From Blastomussa wellsi (taxonomy: Eukaryota; Cnidaria; Anthozoa; Scleractinia; Plerogyridae): DNA of 64,000 bases. Below the pieces are notes generated by a model. It saw only the letters and a list, made by a program, of their open reading frames with translations, had not been told where the DNA came from and ran no database searches. The stretch is taken from contig OX393562.1 of the NCBI GenBank assembly GCA_947652115.1, forward strand, positions 29,144,289-29,208,288, in the 5' to 3' direction. This document shows, piece after piece, positions 1-6,965 of the stretch; the first letter of the stretch is position 1; each line of letters opens with the position of its first letter. The position numbers and the translations under genes were made by a program.

Positions 1-429
1 ATATACGTACATACTAATACACCTACTTACTAAACTAAATATACCTACTTACACGAACGTTACATAACTGCGATATCTATTACATTGCATAGTTACATTA
101 ATTACCTTCTTACTTACAACACGTTAGGGCTGCAATAAATAAATAAACAGACAAACAAATAAAATAAATCAATAAATAAACCTTTCGAAATGTTCTAGAG
201 GACTAAACTAAGGCAGTTGTTCATGAGAGGTTGCCACTTTCTTTTATGTATTTCCTGTCTGTTGTTCCTTGTAGCAATGTTCCATTCTATCCTTTCTGTG
301 CTCTTAAGTTTGCTTTTTAAGTGCATTGGTAAAGGCTTACATTTTTTTAGACGACTCTGATATATTACTTGTTTTCCCATGATAATAATATGATTAAGAT
401 GAACTATGAATCATGATTTTTAAGTGCGA
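1..429. other. A+T-rich stretch without a recognisable gene
   Basis: The sequence is A+T-rich, with short repeats built on TAAATA and CAAA around 130-180. Reading frames are short and do not resemble a known family. I see no RNA gene or element boundary here. Confidence 0.5.
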
Positions 430-687
430 CAGTTTAATATCTTATGTCTCAAGAATTGTCGTAATTTCAAATAGAAACGTCTAATAGTTATTTTGGGTGC
501 ATTAATACTATCTCATTTGCCTTCAATAATCCTTTATATGCTAACACCTTCAAAGACAGTAAAACCGATCATTTTGCTTTCGTTTTTTAGCTGGTCCACA
601 ACTTTCATAATGTTGGGTTCTATTTTTAATCCTGTTATTTACGGTTGGCGTACATCCGGCAAACATTCCTTGAGATTTTGCATTTAA
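430..687 (+). pseudogene. 3' fragment of a rhodopsin-family G protein-coupled receptor
   Basis: The frame ending in a TAA at 685-687 encodes what looks like transmembrane helices 6 and 7 of a class A receptor. A hydrophobic run with LSHLPS corresponds to the TM6 proline region. A second run ends in SIFNPVIYGWRTS, the NPxxY motif followed by a short tail. In the same frame an in-frame TAG at 472-474 interrupts the part that would be the third intracellular loop. No earlier helices are found upstream, and many cnidarian class A receptors are single-exon genes, so I read this as a decayed 3' fragment. It could instead be the last exon of a gene whose other exons lie left of the window. Confidence 0.5.
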
Positions 688-802
688 AAAAGCCGGGAAA
701 CAGCCCGCCAGAAATCGAGTACGCAGCCTGCGTTGCACCGGGGTGCTTCGGGGAGAGCCAGTTTTGTTGGAGGGTCTCAATGTGGTGGTGGCTTAATGTT
801 TT

Positions 803-984
803 GGTGCATTCCTTTGGGGTGATCCGGATCAGTGATCCGAGATCCGAGATCACTCAGATCATGGTGCATCAAAGGGACTGGCGAATCCTTGCTCAGAGTG
901 GATTCGCTGGCGCCTTTGATGCGCCATAATCTGAGAGATCTTGGAACACTGATCGTGATCTACATCTTCCCAAAGGAACGCACC
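803..984. mobile_element. Short inverted-repeat element (MITE), GATC-rich family, copy 1
   Basis: The ends are inverted copies (GGTGCATTCCTTTGGGG at the left, CCCAAAGGAACGCACC at the right). The inside is rich in GATC and closely matches the copy at 17396-17576 and, less well, the one near 55351-55497. No target-site duplication is evident for this copy. There is no coding capacity. The transposase family is not recognised. Confidence 0.7.
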
Positions 985-1017
985 CCAATATAAGTTTCTC
1001 ACTCAAAGTAAAAAACT

Positions 1018-1191
1018 AAGCGGGCAGGGCTGGGCAGGACAGGCCTGGGAAGGGCTGCGCTGGACAGGGCTGGGCTGGGTGGGCAGGGCCAGGAAGGGCT
1101 GGGAGGGACTGGGAATGGCCGGGCAGGGCCAGGCAGGCCTGGGAAGAGCTGGGCAGGGCTGGGAACGGCTGGGAAGGGCAGGGCTGGGCAA
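1018..1191. repeat. G-rich minisatellite (GGGCAGGGCTGGGAAGG-like units)
   Basis: Degenerate tandem units of about 10-20 bases made of GGGCTGGGCAGG-type words. The strand bias is strong: G on the plus strand, C on the minus strand. The array directly abuts the inverted-repeat element at 1201. The proline-rich frames on the minus strand are a by-product of the repeat. Confidence 0.75.
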
Positions 1192-1498
1192 GGGTTGTCC
1201 CATTCTCGTCCCCAAAGCCACTTGTCCCTCTTAGCCGGCAGGGCCTGTGCACGAGGAACAAGTGGCTCTGGGGACACATGATTTGATTCACTGAAATCAA
1301 ACAAAGGCAGTCCAATCACATCAGCCGTTTTAAAATCCCAAATCATTAGCACGTTTAAAATCGGTAGATGTGATTGGACTCCGTTTGTAAGATTTCAGCC
1401 AATCAAATCATGTGTCCCCCAGAGCCACTTGTTCCTCGTGCACAGGCCCAGCCGGCTAAGAGGGACAAGCGGCTCTGGGGACAAGAATGGGGTTGTCC
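1192..1498. mobile_element. Inverted-repeat element with 9-bp target duplication (CATTCTCGTCCCC family), copy 1
   Basis: Element 1201-1489 is flanked by the 9-base direct repeat GGGTTGTCC at 1192-1200 and 1490-1498. Its arms are long inverted repeats of about 95 bases, starting CATTCTCGTCCCCA and containing CACTTGT and GTGCACGAGGAACAAG. Copies of the same terminal sequence lie at 10160-10382, 24820-24887 and 32602-32846. A 9-base duplication with long terminal inverted repeats is typical of Mutator-like (MULE) elements, so this is inferred to be a non-autonomous MULE derivative. Confidence 0.75.
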
Positions 1499-1530
1499 AA
1501 TACACCCGCACTGTATCATGCCATTAAAGT

Positions 1531-1908
1531 TTGTTTGATTCGTTCGGATCTTTAAATGTTCTACACTCCGTAGTAGAGAAAATTTCAAACGGATCATCAT
1601 TCCATCTTACAGAACGAAAAGGGCAATCAATGGTCCATATGTTTCGCACCGAGTGTATATCACGATATTGCCTTGACCATTGTGAAACAGCAATGGTTTT
1701 TAGAGATGATGATGGTGAAGAAAAAACCAACTTAACCAAGCAGCCCCAAAGTGAGCAATGTGTTTCACTTATTGTACAGATCCTGAATGACAAACAGACA
1801 TGGCAAGGGAGTAAATATCAGGTAAAAATAAATTATTTGTTAGTCAAAAAGAAATGCAATATGAGGCCAGTCAACAAATCATCCGCTGCCGCCTGTTTCT
1901 TTATTTAA
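1531..1908 (+). other. Open frame of unknown meaning, possible exon or repeat remnant
   Basis: A 125-codon open frame begins with TTG, not ATG. It contains several cysteines and an acidic stretch (RDDDGEEK), and a possible splice donor follows GSKYQ near 1820. I do not recognise the family. It may be an exon of a gene lying mostly left of the window, or chance. It has no neighbour that explains it. Confidence 0.15.
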
Positions 1909-2050
1909 AATTTCGTGTGTATTAGTGTATTGCACGGCTCAGTGATCTGTGAGTTTATACATGTGCAAATTTACAAATAGTTTCTTGGGTTTATCCCACT
2001 TTGGTGTGGATAATTTCTTCATATAACACTACTTTTACTAACCACAAATC

Positions 2051-2230
2051 CATTGACCATTTTCGCATTGCCCATAATACACCTTGTTTACCCCCCAAAA
2101 TTTTGCATAAGCATTGTCTTCCGATTCTCTTGGGACGACTGTAATACCCAGGAGAATTGGGAAACAAAGATTATGAAAAATTTTGGGTGGTAAACAAGGT
2201 GTATTATGGGCAATGCGAAAATGGTCAATG
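2051..2230. mobile_element. Short inverted-repeat element just 3' of the MAPEG-like gene
   Basis: Two near-identical arms of about 60 bases face each other (2051-2112 and 2170-2230). They begin CATTGACCATTTTCGCATTG and end with the reverse complement. The spacer is about 57 bases. No other copy is seen in the window and there is no coding capacity. It ends 57 bases from the stop codon of the minus-strand gene at 2288 and so probably lies in its 3' untranslated region. Confidence 0.7.
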
Positions 2231-2287
2231 CAAGCATTTTGCGTATCCTGGAGCACTGTGGTTTTAAAGATCATACATTTCTTTCCA

Positions 2288-2778
2288 TTAGATATATACT
2301 TCATATCCGTAAGCAAACAAGCAATATAAACAATATAAAATGACCCCGATTGAGGGATAAAATGTTATGACAAACCCAAGGCCTCTTTTGAGAGGATCTA
2401 TAGAGTAACCCACTGCGAACAGAAGTCGGGCGAAGCTAAACAGGACCACCAGCAAAGGAACCAAGTACATCTTCTCTTCAGAAAGATAAGTGGACAACGC
2501 GACGAGGCTGAACGAATGAAGCAGGAATTGTTCAACAGTGTTCTGAAGATACCTTGAACCCAGTTCAACAAACTTCTTGCCGCTTGGGTCGAATGGATTG
2601 ATAGCAGCGGTTTTGAATCTTGCGTTTCCGACCCAAAATACCCCAGCGTGGACGGAGAGAAGCGAGATTACTAACCACCGCAGCGTGAACACAACTCTGT
2701 CAAGCAAAGTCGGAAGGCGAGGTTTGGGGAACGGGACGTACAAAGCCATCATACAAAAACAAAGCAGCAGAACACAGG
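2288..2778 (-). pseudogene. MAPEG/TMEM79-like membrane protein, 3' part, separated from its start by a retrotransposon
   Basis: This part encodes the last 162 residues of a protein of several hydrophobic helices, including FTLRWLVISLLSVHAGVFW and PSIGVILYCLYCLFAYGY. It also has LQNTVEQFLLHSFSLVALS, which resembles the conserved Asn-x-x-Glu segment of MAPEG-domain proteins such as TMEM79. Family members are small membrane proteins; the function of this one is unknown. The open frame continues a few codons into the retrotransposon to a TTG, but those residues come from the element's B2 repeat. The true start is the ATG at 6176-6178, on the far side of the element. Removing 2779-6105 joins both parts in frame with no stop, giving about 187 residues from a single exon. 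The family assignment is moderate; the split is clear. Confidence 0.65.
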
Positions 2779-2873
2779 AATTACCATCACACACCACGAA
2801 AGACACAAGGGAGAGACTGGCTGGGCAAATAAACAAGTCTTTATTGATAACGTACCGCTAAAGAAAGAGACCC
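2779..2873 (-). repeat. Ngaro split direct repeat B2 (3' end of the element)
   Basis: The terminal copy of B, identical to B1. Its outer edge at 2779 is fixed because bases 2777-2778 no longer match B1's flank. The adjoining sequence is the coding region of the MAPEG-like gene. Confidence 0.9.
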
Positions 2874-2896
2874 GTGGGTAGGGTGGGTTGGGTTCT

Positions 2897-3033
2897 TTCT
2901 TAACACTACTGACACGCGATTGCTATAATGACTAGCTGACAAGGTACACGCTATACACATAATACAAATGCGGACGACCGCTGACAGGGTGAGCACAGTA
3001 ATTACTATCTTTGATCCAAGTATCAAAACCCTC
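2897..3033 (-). repeat. Ngaro split direct repeat A2
   Basis: The second copy of A, between B1 and B2. A 23-base G-rich spacer (2874-2896) separates it from B2. It differs from A1 at two positions, one near 2925 (T versus C) and one in the TATACACATAAT stretch. Confidence 0.9.
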
Positions 3034-3128
3034 AATTACCATCACACACCACGAAAGACACAAGGGAGAGACTGGCTGGGCAAATAAACAAGTCTTTATT
3101 GATAACGTACCGCTAAAGAAAGAGACCC
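3034..3128 (-). repeat. Ngaro split direct repeat B1
   Basis: A 95-base copy identical to B2 at 2779-2873. It directly abuts A2 at 3033/3034, so this junction preserves the sequence expected at the join of a circular intermediate. Confidence 0.9.
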
Positions 3129-3152
3129 CAAAGCCAAGAAAAGGTGGTATAA

Positions 3153-4064
3153 TTATTGTGTGTGTCGGAGTTTGGTGGTGATGGAATCAAGGATTTTGAA
3201 CTTCTCGTCATTTGACATAGTAAGATACACTAAATAAGCGTCACTTAGCCAGTCGCCGTGCGACTTGATAAATTCAGTGGGAGCGCAATTGTTGAAAGCA
3301 AATGAAGCTCCCCCCCGACGAAAACTGTGGGAAGAGTAATTCTTTGGGTTCAGCCCGATACTGGAAACTGCCCTTTTAATGAAAGAGGTATAATGGTGCG
3401 CTAAAATAGGCTGATACTGGCCATTAATGCATAAACCAAAAAGGGGGGAAAAAGGCTCCGCGGGGACACACTGAAGATAAGCACGTAAGGCTGAGACGGG
3501 ACATAGCGGTGAGCCCGGTATGAATGGAAGCGGAATTTCCAGAGTACGCTGATTAAATTGTAAAGTCTTAGTGCGTGTTACCAAGAGGACTGCACCGCGG
3601 GAAGAGAATCGTACACTTGAGCGCTTAAGATAAAGGGGGTTGTGATGGGAAATATCGCGTTGCGTGCGTGGGACTAAATTAGATATACGTAGGAAGGAGA
3701 AAAAGGCGACTAGAAAAAGCGCGGCCATGCAGGTATGGAAAACGTTACCAGAGTCGAAATGGCGTGATATTTGTAAAAGGATATCCACACTGATGGCGTG
3801 CTTGCGCGCGGTGAAATCACCTAAAAACCTTCTGACGGCCCGAGTTGCAAGACGCGAGTCGTAATCGGTTGCAAAGGCGCAGCTATAACCTAAGGACTTA
3901 TTGATGTGAGAGAGAATGCCGAGGTAATTTCTAACCGACGAAAAAGACTTGAGGGACCGAGAGAGAAATGCGAGGTAGGCCAAATATGTGGCCTTCGTAA
4001 CAGGGTACAATGGAAAATTAAAATGAGTACAAAACAATTGAAAAGCGCGAAGATGAGTTCGCAT
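3153..4064 (-). CDS. Retrotransposon tyrosine recombinase (YR)
   Basis: A 303-residue frame from an ATG at 4062-4064. It cuts and rejoins DNA through a covalent phosphotyrosine and would integrate the circular cDNA of the element. The catalytic set is visible: Arg126 in FFSFLRISN, Lys166 in TRTKTLQ, His246 and Arg249 in HSFRRGG, His269 in SHGDW, and the likely nucleophile Tyr280 in DAYLVYL. The frame is uninterrupted. It also stays open upstream of the ATG for about 30 codons, as far as a T-rich tract ending in CGGCAG (about 4118-4150). This could be a splice acceptor that adds N-terminal residues. It lies downstream of the polymerase frame on the same strand, as in Ngaro and DIRS elements. 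Confidence 0.9.
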   Translation of the reverse strand: MRTHLRAFQLFCTHFNFPLYPVTKATYLAYLAFLSRSLKSFSSVRNYLGILSHINKSLGYSCAFATDYDSRLATRAVRRFLGDFTARKHAISVDILLQISRHFDSGNVFHTCMAALFLVAFFSFLRISNLVPRTQRDISHHNPLYLKRSSVRFSSRGAVLLVTRTKTLQFNQRTLEIPLPFIPGSPLCPVSALRAYLQCVPAEPFSPLFGLCINGQYQPILAHHYTSFIKRAVSSIGLNPKNYSSHSFRRGGASFAFNNCAPTEFIKSHGDWLSDAYLVYLTMSNDEKFKILDSITTKLRHTQ

Positions 4065-4170
4065 TGTCCTCTTTGTCGAGTCCTGGAAGGCGAGTGTCTT
4101 TAGCTGAGACTGATATGACTGGAGCGCCGAGCGGTCGTCTGCCGAGAGAAAAATAAAAAAGAAAAAAGGC

Positions 4171-5853
4171 TTAAAATGAGGTAAAATGAAAAATGCTGTC
4201 GCTGAGCGCTATTTGGTCAAAGCCTTGTTCTGCTACTATAGAGGAAACACGCATTGCAAATTCCGATCCCAAATGGAGTCGGCTTAGGGCATCGGCAAAG
4301 GAATTTGCGTGACCCTCGACATAACGCGCGCGTAAATTAATGTTGTTTAGGGCTAAACATAGCCAGAGCTCCCGAAGACAGTTTTGCATAAAAATATCCT
4401 TTGAACGCTGATTGTTAATGGCGTGGACAGTAGCCTCATTGTCGACCAAAAGTTCCAATGCTAGCCCCTGAAGTTTGCTCTGCCAAGTCTTGACGGCGGC
4501 AACGACAGTAAGTATCTCCAGCTGGTTGATATGGAGACGCTGTTGCAAAATGTGACCCGGGAACTCACAGTGAAAATATTCGCCAAAACAGACTGCTCCG
4601 CAGCCAGTAAGGCAAGCGTCCGTGGCAAAAAGTTGAGGATTAGAGACGACAATGTCAGTTGGAATTACGGATACACCATTGAAATGACGCAAGAAGTACA
4701 TCCACCATTGGAGATCAGATCGAACGTCATCGGGGATTGAAATTCGTGACGTGCCGCGTAATGGAGCATCTTTTAAGGTGTTGATTAGTCGGCACATGAA
4801 AGCTCGTCCGGGGCGGACACACGAAGTCACGAAGGCCAACTTGCCAAGGAGTCGTTGCAAATCCTTCCTACTGCAGTAAGTTTTAGTCAACCAAGATGAA
4901 AGTTCGTCGTGTAACTCGTGGAGGCGAAATGGAGGGACGGTTAACACCATTTGGGCTGTGTTGATCTGCACGCCGAGACAAGTCATTTGGCAACTGGGCG
5001 GGGTGTCCTTATCGGGGGATGCTTGTAATCCTAGCTCAGAAAAAAGTCTGTTCATGCACGCAAAGGCAGCGGACGAAGAAGCGGGTTGTGCAGCGCCGTA
5101 AAAGTCATCGATGTAAACGTCAGTTAAAATGCCGTGATCATTTAAGATAAAGGCGGCCGCTTTTGTTGTGCGTTGGCAGGCAATAGTAGCTGAGCGCAGA
5201 CCAAAAGGTAAAGTCGTATGAAAGTAAAATAAGCCATCAATACACATGCCAAGGAGATGATAATCAGCCGGATCCACAGGAATTTGGCGGTATGCCCGTT
5301 TCAGATCTTTCTTGAAAACGTGGCAACCGCGGCCAAGCTGGTTCACGAAACTCACGAGGCGATCGATTCCTGGTAGCTGTAATTTGTAAGGTTCATTAAG
5401 AAAGCTGTCTGATGGAATGCAAGAATTAACAGAGGCGTCCGGCGGAAAACTGAGATCATGTACAATCCGAGGTTCCGAGGAATCACGCTTAGGGACGCAC
5501 TGTAACGGTGAAATCACGCAATCCGTACTAAAAGGGTTGCAGTGATAAGGTCCGCAGACAGAATTATAAAATAACTCCTTACAAATATATGTTTTTAAGA
5601 TGTGTTTGCCTTCTGTGCCAGTTGCCGAACCATGATTTGTGAGCGTCGACTTTGGTAGAACAGAAGTATCGCAGTTAATGCGCCAACCAAATTTGAGAAA
5701 GTCTACAACGATGTTATCCTCGTACGTGTTAAGATAAGATTGCCATGCAGACAAATTAAAATGCGAAGAAACAGGAATTCGCGCGCCTCTGTAATTGGGA
5801 ACTCCCCGACCGTAGGCGCGAACGGCATCGGCCAAGGAGACGGGAACGGTTTG
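4171..5853 (-). CDS. Retrotransposon reverse transcriptase - RNase H polyprotein
   Basis: The frame is open from just after a TGA at 5854-5856 to the TAA at 4171-4173 and has no early ATG; the first residues (QTVPVSLADAVRAYG) have no start codon. It is probably made as a fusion with gag by frameshift, readthrough or splicing, or was truncated when gag was lost. The reverse transcriptase palm is clear: DLKRAYRQIPVD, then LPFGLRSAT, then the active-site motif VYIDDF near residue 241 (counted from the TTG at 5835). RNase H follows with FATDAC near 408, LLVDNEA, and GHANSFADALSR near 507. No methyltransferase domain follows. There are no internal stops or frameshifts, so the enzyme may be functional. 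Confidence 0.9.
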   Translation of the reverse strand, partial: QTVPVSLADAVRAYGRGVPNYRGARIPVSSHFNLSAWQSYLNTYEDNIVVDFLKFGWRINCDTSVLPKSTLTNHGSATGTEGKHILKTYICKELFYNSVCGPYHCNPFSTDCVISPLQCVPKRDSSEPRIVHDLSFPPDASVNSCIPSDSFLNEPYKLQLPGIDRLVSFVNQLGRGCHVFKKDLKRAYRQIPVDPADYHLLGMCIDGLFYFHTTLPFGLRSATIACQRTTKAAAFILNDHGILTDVYIDDFYGAAQPASSSAAFACMNRLFSELGLQASPDKDTPPSCQMTCLGVQINTAQMVLTVPPFRLHELHDELSSWLTKTYCSRKDLQRLLGKLAFVTSCVRPGRAFMCRLINTLKDAPLRGTSRISIPDDVRSDLQWWMYFLRHFNGVSVIPTDIVVSNPQLFATDACLTGCGAVCFGEYFHCEFPGHILQQRLHINQLEILTVVAAVKTWQSKLQGLALELLVDNEATVHAINNQRSKDIFMQNCLRELWLCLALNNINLRARYVEGHANSFADALSRLHLGSEFAMRVSSIVAEQGFDQIALSDSIFHFTSF

Positions 5854-5949
5854 TCATTCAGACGACTGTTTGGTTGTCTTTCCTCCAGTAGAGATAGCGG
5901 GAATAGGATATTTTCGTTTTTTACAATGCAGCATGGGGTGTTCCACACT
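5854..5949 (-). pseudogene. Probable C-terminal remnant of the element's gag
   Basis: A short frame (DSVEHPMLHCKKRKYPIPAI and onward) ends at the TGA at 5854-5856, directly before and in the same frame as the polymerase frame. Its basic Cys/His-containing sequence and its place between A1 and the polymerase suggest the end of gag. No start codon or upstream part exists, as A1 begins a few bases away. Confidence 0.35.
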
Positions 5950-5968
5950 GTCGCAAACGCGACACTAC

Positions 5969-6105
5969 TTCTTAACACTACTGACACGCGATTGCTACAA
6001 TGACTAGCTGACAAGGTACACGCTATACATATAATACAAATGCGGACGACCGCTGACAGGGTGAGCACAGTAATTACTATCTTTGATCCAAGTATCAAAA
6101 CCCTC
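5969..6105 (-). repeat. Ngaro split direct repeat A1
   Basis: This is the 5' terminal repeat of the element (read on the minus strand). It matches 2897-3033 over 137 bases with two differences. The match stops exactly at 6105; base 6106 belongs to the interrupted host gene. Confidence 0.9.
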
Positions 6106-6178
6106 CACAAAATATGTTGGTTAGCACCATTTTCTGATCTTGGGACTGCTTCTTCTGTTGGTCTGAGTCGGTCGCCAT
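6106..6178 (-). pseudogene. MAPEG/TMEM79-like membrane protein, 5' part (start codon and first 24 codons)
   Basis: An ATG at 6176-6178 on the minus strand opens a hydrophilic start (MATDSDQQKKQSQDQK) running into the beginning of a hydrophobic segment (MVLTNIFC). The frame is then cut by the A1 repeat of the Ngaro element. The last base before the element (6106) plus two bases on the other side (2778 and 2777) form one codon, after which the frame continues through the hydrophobic CVLLLCFCMMAL segment at the start of the 3' part. Two independent features agree: the phase is kept, and a hydrophobic helix is completed across the join. In the present arrangement the protein ends a few codons into the element. 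Confidence 0.65.
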
Positions 6179-6965
6179 GATGCAATCTGCGGCAAAGCCG
6201 TGGGGAGATTAGCCTCCTACGCGGGCGTTACACTTGTCCTTGGTCCCCTAATAAGAGGCCATGGTGAGATTGCTATGATTCGAATATCCATATATAGAGC
6301 GTTTTCAGTCACGTGACCAAGAAAATAAATAAATCGAAAACCAGTCAGTCGAGTTAAGACAGGTTATAGAAGATAAATAAAGAATACACTTCTCCAAGTC
6401 TCCGGTGTGTGCGTTATTCCAAACTTCAGATATTCGTCGAAATGTAGCATATTGGTCTACCTCAGTGGAACACCAATATGGCGGACGGAAATAGTTATAA
6501 TTTACTTTGGTTATCTAGGCGACTGATTACCTGTACTGAACAAACAAATATTTATATAAACACATTTCCTAATACTTAAACTTCTGAAATGGCCAAAACT
6601 CGTTATTCGACGAACATGACTGTACCTTTATGTCAAACACCGCCATAACTGATCATAACTCTGAAATTCAAAATGCGCTGGTTTCCAAACGAAGGACGCT
6701 GCTGAGCTGAAACGTTTTACACAGATAAAAATTTAGCACCTCTTATGCCTGATGAATTTAAAAAGTTCAGTGACTCTTTCAAGCGTCATGTAATCGCACC
6801 AGTTTTTGCCCAGGTCGTCACGCAACGCTTTTCTACATGATAGGCAGTCATAATGGCTCGAGTCGTGGAGAAAACAGCCATCCTTAGTTCTAGGAGACGT
6901 TTTGCTTTTTATCAGTCAATTAACTAGTGGTTTTAGTTACATATCGTTCAGTTTAGTCTTCCAAC
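6179..6965. other. Intergenic region between the split MAPEG-like gene and the LigB-type gene
   Basis: This space separates two divergent genes, so it probably holds both promoters. No TATA box stands out. At 6200-6245 a stretch (CTCCTACGCGGGCGTTACAC and the bases after it) resembles the ends of the larger inverted-repeat elements at 29.1 and 30.3 kb and may be a remnant. The rest shows nothing recognisable. Confidence 0.4.

Larger units (their letters stand above)
2779..6105 (-). mobile_element. Ngaro-type (DIRS order) tyrosine-recombinase retrotransposon
   Basis: On the minus strand the order is A1 repeat (6105-5969), a short gag remnant, reverse transcriptase/RNase H, tyrosine recombinase, B1 (3128-3034), A2 (3033-2897), B2 (2873-2779). 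This A1-ORFs-B1-A2-B2 arrangement is the split direct repeat layout of Ngaro elements, which use a tyrosine recombinase instead of a DDE integrase and leave no target-site duplication. No methyltransferase domain is present, which favours Ngaro over DIRS1. B1 and B2 are identical over 95 bases, and A1 and A2 differ at two of 137, so the insertion looks recent. Only about 115 bases separate A1 from the polymerase frame, so most of gag is missing. The element splits a MAPEG-like gene. Confidence 0.9.

Noticed and set aside
999..1352. Proline- and alanine-rich frames on the minus strand
   Set aside because: They are translations of the G-rich minisatellite and of the adjoining inverted-repeat element.
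2779..2836. TTG-initiated start of the MAPEG-like protein at 2836
   Set aside because: These codons lie in the Ngaro B2 repeat and are identical in B1, so they belong to the element and not to the host gene.
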